Origin: Microbacterium sp. LWH3-1.2
Lineage (GTDB): Bacteria; Actinomycetota; Actinomycetes; Actinomycetales; Microbacteriaceae
Length of the DNA stretch: 64,000 nt
Direction of reading: 5' to 3'
Assembly (NCBI RefSeq): GCF_040675855.1
Contig: NZ_JBEGIK010000001.1
Span: forward strand, 1,860,001 to 1,924,000
The position numbers and the translations under genes are program-made. Position 1 is the stretch's first letter. Each line of letters opens with the position of its first letter. The notes under the pieces were generated by a model that made no database searches, was not told where the DNA came from, and was given only the letters and a program-made list of their open reading frames with translations. Positions 9,323 through 16,860 of the stretch are shown here, in pieces.

Positions 9323-9601
9323 TCAGCCCTCCGCGTCGTGGTCGGTGGTGAGCAGTTCCGCGAGCGTGTCGAGCGTCGACTCGGCGCCGTCGCCGTCCGC
9401 GATGAGGGTCACGTAGTCGCCCTGCTCGACGCCCAGCGCGATCACGCCGAGGATGCTCGCCGCGTTGACCGGGCTTCCCGCATCCTTCGCGATGGTGATC
9501 GGGATGCCGGCATCCTTCGCCGCCTGTGCGAACAGCTTCGCCGGACGCGCGTGCAGACCGTGCGCCGATCCGATCCGGACGGTGCGGGAGATGGGTGGCA
9601 T
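9323..9601 (-). CDS. ptsH: HPr phosphocarrier protein
   Basis: This 92-residue protein relays phosphate from Enzyme I to EIIA domains. The active histidine is H17 in GLHARP. S49 in NAASILGV aligns with the regulatory Ser-46 of Gram-positive HPr, though no HPr kinase is visible here. It starts from an ATG with an AGAGAGG-type ribosome site and is immediately followed by ptsI. Confidence 0.96.
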   Translation of the reverse strand: MPPISRTVRIGSAHGLHARPAKLFAQAAKDAGIPITIAKDAGSPVNAASILGVIALGVEQGDYVTLIADGDGAESTLDTLAELLTTDHDAEG

Positions 9602-9643
9602 GTCGTGACCTCTCTGTCTGTTCCTGGTTCGTCGCGGGGGAGT

Positions 9644-10000
9644 TCATTCGTGGAGGGGAGGCGGCGCCGCATCCGCGGCCGGGAGCGGCCCCCCGGCGCT
9701 CCCGATCGCGGCGCGGACCAGCGCGAGCGTCCGCGTGCCGTCCCGGTCTCCGAAGATGTCGGGCGGCAGCAGCACCACTGTCGTACCTCGCGCGGCGGCA
9801 TCCCGTTCTATGCGCTCGAGCGCATGGAGCAGGTGCGGACCCACGAGGACGACGTCGGCGGCATCGAGATCGATCGGAAGCGACTGCTCGGTGCCGGCGA
9901 AGGCGGAATAGTCGAGTCCCTCTGCATGGGCTGCGTGACGGACGCGCTGAGCGACGAAGGTGCTCGAGGCACCCGCTCCGCAGACCACCAGGATCCTCAT
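9644..10000 (-). CDS. Orphan PTS EIIB-like protein (lactose/cellobiose type)
   Basis: The 118-residue protein begins MRILVVCGAGASST, the P-loop of lactose/cellobiose-type EIIB domains, with C7 as the expected phosphocysteine. The start at 10000 is chosen over an upstream in-frame one because AGGAGG lies 7-8 nt before it. No matching EIIC or EIIA is visible, and MtlA already carries its own EIIB. As first gene of the operon, divergent from mtlR, it may be a regulatory phosphate acceptor or serve a transporter elsewhere. The tail is Ala/Pro rich. Confidence 0.75.
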   Translation of the reverse strand: MRILVVCGAGASSTFVAQRVRHAAHAEGLDYSAFAGTEQSLPIDLDAADVVLVGPHLLHALERIERDAAARGTTVVLLPPDIFGDRDGTRTLALVRAAIGSAGGPLPAADAAPPPLHE

Positions 10001-10021
10001 CGATCCGCCTCCTCTTTTGCC

Positions 10022-10050
10022 ATTCTTGTGAGAACGCTGGGAGGGGACAA
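10022..10050 (-). promoter_or_regulatory. Candidate promoter of the mannitol/PTS operon
   Basis: On the minus strand TTGTCC (10045-10050) and AAGAAT (10022-10027) are separated by 17 bp, resembling a sigma-A -35/-10 pair. The predicted transcript would start about 15 nt before the AGGAGG-led start at 10000. It lies in the 206-bp divergent gap with mtlR, where an activator would be expected to bind. Confidence 0.4.
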
Positions 10051-10117
10051 CCACTCCTTCTTCCGCAGGGGCGGAAACGATGGGGCGTCGGCGGCCGCCG
10101 ACCCGGGCGCGTCCCCC

Positions 10118-10156
10118 GGTCGTTGAGCGAGCGAGGAACGAGCGAGTCGGAACGCG
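10118..10156 (+). repeat. Dispersed GGTCGTTGAGCGAG repeat element
   Basis: The element runs GGTCGTTGAGCGAGCG, then AACGAGCGAGTCGGAACGCG. A related element lies at 30395-30475 after birA. Both sit in intergenic DNA and end in GAGTCG(g/a)AACGCG, so they belong to one dispersed family of unknown function. Confidence 0.6.
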
Positions 10157-10206
10157 CTGGGTGTCCGGGCGGCCTCGGGCACCGCCGCGCGTGGTTGACT
10201 GGGCGT

Positions 10207-12144
10207 GTGACCCGAGCCCGGCAAGATCGTGTGCTCGGACTGCTCCTGCGCGACGGCGACTGGGTCACGGCATCCGCTCTCGCCGACGCGCTGGGCGTGA
10301 CTCCGCGCAGCATCCGGTCCTACGTGAACGCCGTGAACGCCCGCGTGGCGCCGGGCGTGGCGGTCGAGTCCGGCCCGCAGGGCTACCGCGCCGGATCAGA
10401 CGCCGGTGCGGCGCTCCGGGCCGGCGGCGACACCGGCACACCGCGCGACCGGCTGCACACACTGGTGCGGGCACTCCTCGATGCCCCCGACGGCATCGAC
10501 GTGTTCGAGACCGCCGACGCGCTGCACGTCTCGCCCGCCACCCTCGACGCCGACCTGGCCCGCGTCCGCGGGCTGCTGGGCGGCACCGAGCTGACGCTCG
10601 AGCGCTCCGCGTCCCGTGCGCGGCTGCGCGGCACCGAGGGCGCGCAGCGGCGGCTGCTCAGCAAGCTCGCCCACGACGAGATGGATGCCGGATCCTTCGA
10701 TCTGACTGCGCTCCGCCGCACGCTCGGCGAGGGGTCGGTCGGCGCGCAGGCGTTCGGCCCGTTCAAGACCGAGCTCGTGGCACGCCTCGGCGAGCTGGGC
10801 TGGTTCGTCAACGAATTCGGCATCGCCGACGTCGTGATGCACATCGCGATCGCTGCCGACCGCACCTCGCGCGACCGCCCGCTCGACGCCGTCGGCGACG
10901 CCGTGGGGCAGCGACCGACCCACAGCCAGGTCGCCGAGATCATCGCGGAGCTGTCCGAGCGCCACCTCGGCGTGCGGCTCGGCAGCGCCGATCTGCAGCA
11001 CCTCGCGACGCTGGTGCTGACGCGCGTGGTCGCGCCCGACGGGCACGAGGATGGAGCATCCGCGGCGGCATCGTCGTCCCTCGATCCCGAGGTCGAGGCC
11101 GTCGTGCGGGAGGTCGTGACGGCTGCCGCCGAAGAGTTCCTCGTCGACATCGCGCACGACGACTTCGTCGCACGGCTCGCACTCCACGTGCAGAACCTGC
11201 TGCACCGCGCGCGCGAGCAGGCGTGGTCGCGCAACCCGCTGACGCGGTCGCTGAAGTCGACGTACCCCATGATCTTCGAGGTCGCGGTGTTCATCGCGAG
11301 CCGGCTGCAGCAGCGGCTCGGCATTCCCCTGCCGGACGACGAGATCGCGTACATCGCGATGCACGTCGGGGGCCGGCTCGAGCGCAGCCGACGGGCGGAC
11401 CAGCTCCTCACCGCGACCATCGTGTGCCCCGGCTACTACGACCTGCACGAGCTGCTGCGCTCGAGCGTCGACCGCTCGCTCGGGCAGGCGATCGAGGTCG
11501 TCGGCGTCGAGACACGCGTCGACCCCGACTGGGCTTCGATCGACACCGACCTCGTCCTGACCACGATCGACCCGCCGACCGCCACGACCGACCGGATCGT
11601 GCGGATCCAGCCGTTCCTCACCGACGCCGACGTCGAGCGGGTGCAGTCCGCGGCCGGCCGCATCCGCCGCTCACGCCGCCTCGCCCGGCTGCGCGCCGAG
11701 CTGGAACGCTATTTCGAGCCCTCGGCGTTCGTTCGCGGGTTCGACGAGGCGGTGGGGGAGGAGGGAGTGATCCGCGGGCTCGGCGCGCTGCTCCAGGCCC
11801 GCGGCGTCATCGACGCCGAGTACATCGAGCGCACCATCGAGCGCGAGCGCCTGTCGTCGACCGCGTTCACCGACGCCCTGGCCGTGCCGCACGCCCTCGA
11901 GATGACGGCGTCCCGCACCGCCATCGCCATCGGTATCGCCGACCCCTCGATCCCGTGGGGCGACGGGCGCGTGCAGGTCGTGGCACTGGTGGCGTTCTCC
12001 GAGAGCGACCGCGAGGCGTTCCAGACCGTGTTCGAGCAGTTCGTCGAGGTGTTCAGCGAGCGCGACAGCGTGCAGCGCATCGTGCGCCGCGGCACCGACT
12101 TCAACGCCTTCCTCGACGAGCTCGTCGCCGTCATCGACGGCTGA
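10207..12144 (+). CDS. mtlR: PRD-domain transcriptional activator of the mannitol operon (MtlR/BglG type)
   Basis: This 645-residue regulator has an N-terminal helix-turn-helix (about residues 5-45) and a second winged-helix (80-125). PRD1 (about 180-275, H212 and H253) and PRD2 (about 295-395, H327 and H386) follow, then an EIIB-like domain with C407 in IVCPGYYDL and an EIIA domain with H562 in AVPHAL. PTS phosphorylation at these sites is known to set activity in MtlR/LicR proteins. The GTG start is inferred from where homology to the HTH begins. It is divergent from the mannitol operon, its likely target. Confidence 0.9.
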   Translation: MTRARQDRVLGLLLRDGDWVTASALADALGVTPRSIRSYVNAVNARVAPGVAVESGPQGYRAGSDAGAALRAGGDTGTPRDRLHTLVRALLDAPDGIDVFETADALHVSPATLDADLARVRGLLGGTELTLERSASRARLRGTEGAQRRLLSKLAHDEMDAGSFDLTALRRTLGEGSVGAQAFGPFKTELVARLGELGWFVNEFGIADVVMHIAIAADRTSRDRPLDAVGDAVGQRPTHSQVAEIIAELSERHLGVRLGSADLQHLATLVLTRVVAPDGHEDGASAAASSSLDPEVEAVVREVVTAAAEEFLVDIAHDDFVARLALHVQNLLHRAREQAWSRNPLTRSLKSTYPMIFEVAVFIASRLQQRLGIPLPDDEIAYIAMHVGGRLERSRRADQLLTATIVCPGYYDLHELLRSSVDRSLGQAIEVVGVETRVDPDWASIDTDLVLTTIDPPTATTDRIVRIQPFLTDADVERVQSAAGRIRRSRRLARLRAELERYFEPSAFVRGFDEAVGEEGVIRGLGALLQARGVIDAEYIERTIERERLSSTAFTDALAVPHALEMTASRTAIAIGIADPSIPWGDGRVQVVALVAFSESDREAFQTVFEQFVEVFSERDSVQRIVRRGTDFNAFLDELVAVIDG

Positions 12145-12207
12145 GCCGCAGCATCCGTCCGGGTTCCCTTGCGTCGCCGCTGAGTTCGGGGCGGGCGTTC
12201 CCGCGGA

Positions 12208-12424
12208 GTTCGGGGCGTGCGCGGTGCGCCCCGAGCGACCGCGGTGCGCCCCGAACGACCGCGGTGCGCCCCGACTCCGGACGGGACGGATGCTGCGCGC
12301 CGGTGTCGTGTGGGGGTGCGGGGAGCGGGTCGCCGAGGTTCGGGGCGTGCGGCGAACGTTCGGGGCGTGCGCGGTGCGCCCCGAGCGACCGCGGTGCGCC
12401 CCGAACGACCGCGGTGCGCCCCGA
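12208..12424. repeat. Duplicated 67-bp block built of 20-bp GCGCCCCGA repeats
   Basis: A 67-bp block at 12208-12274 recurs without change at 12358-12424, a 150-bp offset. Each holds three tandem 20-bp units of the form GCGGTGCGCCCCGAACGACC, preceded by the opposing half-site GTTCGGGGCGTGC. The two blocks fill the gap between mtlR and the convergent gene at 12437; a GACGGATGCTGC motif lies between them. I see no gene in this gap. Confidence 0.85.
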
Positions 12425-12436
12425 ACCGGGAAGAAC

Positions 12437-13387
12437 TCAGCGACGCGGCCGGATGCTGAAGGCCTCGAGCCGCGTTCGCAGATCGACGACCGTCGCGAGG
12501 TGGGGCCATCCCCATCGGGCATAGCTGCGCTGGGTGGTCCCGCGGATCCAGTCCTCCCGTTGCTTCTCCTCGTCGAAGACCTGCGACGACGTTCGGCCGT
12601 CGAGGAGCTTCCCGTCGACGTACTTGATCGCTCCGTCGAACTCGCCGAAGGCGTTGGCCTCGTCCAGGCCGAAATCGACGAAGTACGGATGGATGCCTCG
12701 CCCAGGCACCGCAACCTGCAGCCCGATGACGCGGAATCCGATCTCGCGGAGCCGGATTCGACTGATGCTCTCGCCCGGCAGTTGTGCACGTCCGTCGGCG
12801 AATTCGAGTACGCGGCGAGCGCGTGTGAGCCCATGAGCCGATCGGCCCGCGATCACGAGCACCTCCCGCCGGAACCGCTCCGCCCCGTCGAAGTCGTACT
12901 CATGCGGACCGGCGACGAACTGCCGACGGAGCGCGGCGTCGGCGACCGTGACCGCCTGCTCGAACGAGGCCGTGCGGGCGACGTCTGAGATCGTGCGTGC
13001 GAGCGAGGTGATCCGCAGTCCGTCGATCTCGACCACGTCATCGTCTCGAAGCTCGCCGCGGTGGCGGATCACGCCACCGGCAGCACCCGGTCGCGAATGC
13101 GGCGCGATGACGTGGACCCGCCGTCGATCCGCGCGGTAGAGCGGGAGCCCGTGGGCGGCCGCGGCCGTCTCGTGGGAGACCACCGGAGCGGTCGGCGAGG
13201 TCAGCGCCAACGCGTGAGCGCGGGCGATCGCGCGATCTTCGGGCGTTGCGGCATTCCATGCCGCCGTGTCGACGTAGACACCGATTCGGAGCCGCGTGAG
13301 CTCCCCGCCGGCGACCGAAGCGGTCAATCGGCGGGATGTCGTCGTTGCCAGGAGCCTGTCGCGTCTGAGAAGGGTGAGGGTCGCCAT
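12437..13387 (-). CDS. AbiEi-like winged-helix protein with C-terminal nuclease-like region
   Basis: The 316-residue product resembles the actinobacterial 'type IV toxin-antitoxin AbiEi family antitoxin domain' proteins. The N-terminal ~60 residues form a likely winged helix (LLRRDRLLATTTSRRL). A central region follows (VVSHETAAAAHGLPL, DGLRITSLARTISDVA), and the C-terminal part (YFVDFGLDEANAFGEFDGAIKY) recalls the acidic core of DUF559/Vsr-like endonucleases. No AbiEii toxin gene is adjacent, so a classical antitoxin role is doubtful. The ATG is supported by similarity of the following residues; GTG codons exist upstream. It lies between two repeat clusters. Confidence 0.65.
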   Translation of the reverse strand: MATLTLLRRDRLLATTTSRRLTASVAGGELTRLRIGVYVDTAAWNAATPEDRAIARAHALALTSPTAPVVSHETAAAAHGLPLYRADRRRVHVIAPHSRPGAAGGVIRHRGELRDDDVVEIDGLRITSLARTISDVARTASFEQAVTVADAALRRQFVAGPHEYDFDGAERFRREVLVIAGRSAHGLTRARRVLEFADGRAQLPGESISRIRLREIGFRVIGLQVAVPGRGIHPYFVDFGLDEANAFGEFDGAIKYVDGKLLDGRTSSQVFDEEKQREDWIRGTTQRSYARWGWPHLATVVDLRTRLEAFSIRPRR

Positions 13388-13511
13388 GACCGCGAGTCTC
13401 CGACGTATCGAGCGCACGTGCGGCGTCGGAACCCCGCGTCTGTGGACAAGGCCATCCTGTGGAGGAGGGTCCGCCCCGTGCTCGCAGCATCCGCTCTCCC
13501 GTGCTTTTCTG

Positions 13512-13728
13512 GTTCGGGGCGAGCCGCGAACACTTGGGGCGTGCGACGAGCGCCCCGAACGCTCTGGGCGCGCCCCAAACCCGGAAGACGTCAGCGACTG
13601 TCGCCGTGAGGCCGCGCCGGCCCGGCCTTTGCTCCGGGCATTCGAGTCGCGCATCCTACGTTTGGGGCGCGTCGTGATCGTTCGGGGCGCGCGCGGTGCG
13701 CCCCGAACGATCACGACGCGCCCCGAAC
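13512..13728. repeat. Repeat cluster with a perfect 27-bp palindrome
   Basis: The 407-bp gap between the AbiEi-like gene and the acetyltransferase contains GGGGCG half-sites facing GCGCCCC half-sites. At 13664-13690 and 13698-13724 two 27-nt arms are exact reverse complements around the 7-nt spacer GCGCGGT. A less perfect pair spans about 13512-13581. No credible gene is seen. The long perfect arms could form a cruciform or a very stable RNA hairpin downstream of the acetyltransferase. Confidence 0.85.
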
Positions 13729-13794
13729 TGGGAGGTCGCCCCGATGCCGGGCCAGGGACCACACGATGAGCGGAACGGATGCTGCCGCCCGAGG

Positions 13795-14379
13795 TCAGCC
13801 GCGGGCGAGGCGCTCCGTGAGGTCGAGGCGCACGGCCGGCCACTCGGTCGGGAGGATCGAGAAGACCACCGTGTCGCGGAGGGTGCCGTCGGGGCCGAGG
13901 CGGTGGTTGCGGAGCACGCCGTCCTGTTTGGCGCCGAGGCGCGCGATCGCGGCACGGGACTGGCGGTTGTGCCAGTGCGTGCGGAACTCGACCGCGATGG
14001 CTTCGCATTGCTCGAACGCATGGGCGAGCAGCAGCAGCTTCGACGCCGTGTTCACGAAGGTGCGCTGCGCCTCGATCCCGATCCAGGTGTGCCCGATCTC
14101 GACGTGCCGGTTCGCCTGGTCGATGTTGCAGAAAGTGGTCTCGCCGACGACCTTCCCCGTGTCGAGCCGGCGCACCGCCCACGGGTTCATGTGACCCTCG
14201 TCGCGCCATGTCAGGCGTCGTGCGATGTCGGCCGCGATGCTCTCCGCGCGCGGCACGGACGTATACCAGGTGTGCTCCAGGCCCACCGCCGCTGCGGCCA
14301 GGTCGGCCTCGTGCGCGGGGGACAGGGGTTCGAGGCGGACGTGCGCGTTCTCGAGGGTGACCGGCGAGGTGAGGAGCAT
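13795..14379 (-). CDS. GNAT family N-acetyltransferase
   Basis: The 194-residue protein resembles RimJ/RimL-type GCN5-related acetyltransferases, which acetylate protein N-termini or small molecules. It begins with ENAHVRLEPL, typical of the RimL subfamily. VVGETTFCNID and the EIGHTWI strand follow, then the acetyl-CoA region around QRTFVNTASKLLLLAHAFE and a late NRQSRAAIARLGAKQDG helix. I start at the ATG followed by LLTSPV; longer in-frame starts give an N-terminus without homology. The substrate cannot be told. It is flanked on both sides by repeat DNA. Confidence 0.85.
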   Translation of the reverse strand: MLLTSPVTLENAHVRLEPLSPAHEADLAAAAVGLEHTWYTSVPRAESIAADIARRLTWRDEGHMNPWAVRRLDTGKVVGETTFCNIDQANRHVEIGHTWIGIEAQRTFVNTASKLLLLAHAFEQCEAIAVEFRTHWHNRQSRAAIARLGAKQDGVLRNHRLGPDGTLRDTVVFSILPTEWPAVRLDLTERLARG

Positions 14380-14442
14380 GCTTCGAGCGTAGAGCTGCAG
14401 GCCCGCCGCCCGCGGTGCGGCATGGTGCTCAGCTCGGGGGAC

Positions 14443-14471
14443 GACGGATGCCGCAGGCCGAAGCATCCGTC
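14443..14471. terminator. GACGGATGC/GCATCCGTC hairpin
   Basis: Nine-base arms (14443-14451, 14463-14471) are exact reverse complements around an 11-nt loop. The hairpin lies between the acetyltransferase start and the 20-bp array. It uses the same GGATGC motif as the hairpin at 19544-19572 and has no T-tract. Confidence 0.4.
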
Positions 14472-14540
14472 ATCCTCACCTCATCGCCGCCGACCTGACC
14501 TTGGTTCGGGGCGCGCGGCGCACACTCGGGGCGCACACCG

Positions 14541-14719
14541 CGCGCCCCGGACGGACGCGGCCCGCCCCGGACGGACGCGGTGCGCCCCGGACGGACGCGG
14601 TGCGCCCCGGACGCACGCCGCGCGCCCCGGACGGACGCGGCCCGCCCCGGACGGACGCGGTGCTCCCCGGACGGACGCGGTGCGCCCCGGACGGACGCGG
14701 CGCGCCCCGGACGCCACGG
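14541..14719. repeat. Tandem array of 20-bp units, about nine copies
   Basis: Units beginning at 14541 and every 20 bp up to 14701 have the form CGCGCCCCGGACGGACGCGG, with variation mainly in the first three bases (CGC, CCC, TGC). The last copy is degenerate. There are no spacers. It occupies the 351-bp gap 14380-14730 downstream of the phosphomutase, and I see no gene there. The core matches the repeats at 12208-12424. Confidence 0.92.
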
Positions 14720-14730
14720 AGGGACGAGCG

Positions 14731-16860
14731 TCAGCCGCCGTACTCGGCGAGCAGCGCGCGGGCGCCGTCGGCGAGGGCTCCGATGCGCGCGGCGGCGTCG
14801 TCGCGGGACTCGCCCCGCACGTCGAGGTAAAGCTTGAGCTTGGGCTCGGTGCCGCTCGGCCGAACGATGACGCGCGAGCCGTCGGCGAGCCACAGGCGCA
14901 GCACATCGCCGGGCGGCAGGTCGTCTACGCCGTCGAGAAGATCGTCGATGCGTTCGACGGCGACCTGCCCGACGGATGCCGGATGCCGCTCGCGCAGCGC
15001 CGCCATGATGCGGGCGATCTGCGACACGTCCTCGACGCGGATCGACACCTGGTCGCTCGCGAACGCGCCGAACTGCTCGTCGAACTCGGTCAGCAGGTCG
15101 CCGACGCCCTCCCCCCGGCCGCGCGCCTCGCTCACCATGCCGAGGATGGCGACGGCGGCCGAGATGCCGTCCTTGTCGCGGACCGTCCCGGGGTTCACGA
15201 GGTAGCCGAGGGCCTCCTCGAAGCCGTACACGATGCCCGGCGCACGCGAGATCCACTTGAAGCCGGTGAGCGTCGCATGGAAGTCGAGGCCGTAGTGCTC
15301 TGCGACCGCCGCGAGGCCCGGCGACGACACCAGCGAGCATGCGAGCGAGGCTCCCTCGGCGGGTCCGTCGGCGGTGGCGAGCCGGCCGGCGCGCCAGCCG
15401 AGCAGGAGGCCGATCTCGTTGCCCGTGAGGCGGCGCCAGCCGCCCTCGGCGGAGTCGTCGGGGATGGCGACCGCGAGGCGGTCTGCGTCGGGGTCGTTGG
15501 CGATGACGAGCCCGGCCCCGGCCTCGCGCGCGGCCTCGAAGGCGAGGTCCATCGCCCCCGGCTCCTCCGGGTTCGGGAACGCCACGGTCGGGAATGCGCC
15601 GTCGGGCTCGAGCTGTGCCGACACCGGTACCGGCGCCGGGTAGCCTGCGGTCTCGAGGATGCGCGACAGCGTCTCCCAGCCGACCCCGTGCATCGCCGTG
15701 TACACCCACGTGAGGCCCTCGGCCCCGGCAGGTGCGGGCGCGACCGCGGCGGTCGCGGCGATGTACTCGTCGATGACGCTCTCGGTGGCGAGCTCGAACC
15801 CGAGCGAGCGCGGAATCGTGCTGATGTCGCCGGCCTCCGCCACGCGCTCGATGTGCGCGGCGATCTCGGCGTCGGCGGGCGACACGATCTGCGAGCCGTC
15901 GTCGGCCCCGCCGAGGTACACCTTGTAGCCGTTGTCGTCGGGCGGGTTGTGGCTCGCCGTGACCATGACGCCGGCGGCGGCTCCGAAGTGCCGCACCGCG
16001 AACGCCAGCACGGGCGTCGGGAGCAGACGCGGCATCAGGATCGCGCGCAGTCCGGCGCCCGCGAAGATCTCGGCGGAGTCGCGCGCGAACACATCGGAGT
16101 TGCGACGCCCGTCGTACCCGATCACGACGATCGGAGCATCGTCCAGGATCCCGGGCACCTCCGGCCCCTCGGCCTCGAGCGCGTCGGCCGAGGGCGTTTC
16201 GGTGAGCTCGGGCGCCGACGGCTCCGCGAGTTCTTCGGGAACGGATGCTGCGCCCGCATCGTCCGGCGCGGGGGCAGACCCGTCGCCGGCGCCGGCGTCG
16301 CGATCTCCCGCTTCTGCTGCGGAGGCAGCATCGGCATCGGCGTGCGCCGGTGCCTCGGCGTCCGCTCTCGCGGGCCCGTCGACCGACTCCACGTCGACGA
16401 CTTCGCCCGGCGTCTCCTCGCCGGACCCCGCGGGTGCAACCACGAGGTCGTCCGCGGCGTCGTGCGCTGCGGCCGCGGCATCCGTGTCGCCGTCAGGTGT
16501 GCGCGACGAGGCCTCGACACCGACCGGCGGGAGCCCCGCCTGCTCGCGCACGTACGCGGCGAGCCCCGCGGCGGCCTGCGCCACGAGCACGCGGTTCATG
16601 CGGTTGCTGCCGGCGCCCAGGGCGCCGCGCAGTCCCGCGGTGCCGAACGCGAGGCGCGCCGAGAACCGGTCGGTGAGATCCTCGAGCGCCGCCGGGTTGC
16701 CCGACTCGGCGGCCTCGATCAGCGCGCGCAGTTCCGCGCGGGTCTCACCATCGGGGTCCTGTGCGAGCCACCCGTGCGCGTGCGCGAGGACGTCGGCGAC
16801 GGCATCCGTGCCCGTCGGGACCTCGTCGGGGGCGGGCTCCTGCACGACCCCGATGTTCAC
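14731..16860 (-). CDS. Phosphosugar mutase (PgmB/PmmB-type) with large low-complexity insert
   Basis: It belongs to the alpha-D-phosphohexomutase family, which interconverts 1- and 6-phosphates of hexoses or 1- and 5-phosphates of pentoses. At 709 residues it is about 140 longer than usual. The catalytic phosphoserine is S303 in TASHNPPDDNGYKVY. NDPDADRL marks the metal loop and RPSGTEPKLK the C-terminal phosphate-binding loop. Residues ~112-242 are an Ala/Asp/Glu/Pro-rich stretch interrupting domain 1 just before VVIGYDGRRNSDVF. The GTG start overlaps the punA stop (GTGA), so it probably handles ribose-1-phosphate released by PunA. M. tuberculosis pmmB beside punA is the comparable arrangement. 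Confidence 0.9.
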   Translation of the reverse strand: MNIGVVQEPAPDEVPTGTDAVADVLAHAHGWLAQDPDGETRAELRALIEAAESGNPAALEDLTDRFSARLAFGTAGLRGALGAGSNRMNRVLVAQAAAGLAAYVREQAGLPPVGVEASSRTPDGDTDAAAAAHDAADDLVVAPAGSGEETPGEVVDVESVDGPARADAEAPAHADADAASAAEAGDRDAGAGDGSAPAPDDAGAASVPEELAEPSAPELTETPSADALEAEGPEVPGILDDAPIVVIGYDGRRNSDVFARDSAEIFAGAGLRAILMPRLLPTPVLAFAVRHFGAAAGVMVTASHNPPDDNGYKVYLGGADDGSQIVSPADAEIAAHIERVAEAGDISTIPRSLGFELATESVIDEYIAATAAVAPAPAGAEGLTWVYTAMHGVGWETLSRILETAGYPAPVPVSAQLEPDGAFPTVAFPNPEEPGAMDLAFEAAREAGAGLVIANDPDADRLAVAIPDDSAEGGWRRLTGNEIGLLLGWRAGRLATADGPAEGASLACSLVSSPGLAAVAEHYGLDFHATLTGFKWISRAPGIVYGFEEALGYLVNPGTVRDKDGISAAVAILGMVSEARGRGEGVGDLLTEFDEQFGAFASDQVSIRVEDVSQIARIMAALRERHPASVGQVAVERIDDLLDGVDDLPPGDVLRLWLADGSRVIVRPSGTEPKLKLYLDVRGESRDDAAARIGALADGARALLAEYGG

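Noticed and set aside
13388..13794. Small gene in the gap before the AbiEi-like gene
   Set aside because: All frames are short, repeat-derived and lack ribosome sites.
14485..14910. Repetitive coding frames across the 20-bp array (Arg/Pro/Gly repeats)
   Set aside because: A 20-bp unit is not a multiple of three, so the frames only read the array; there is no start context or homology.
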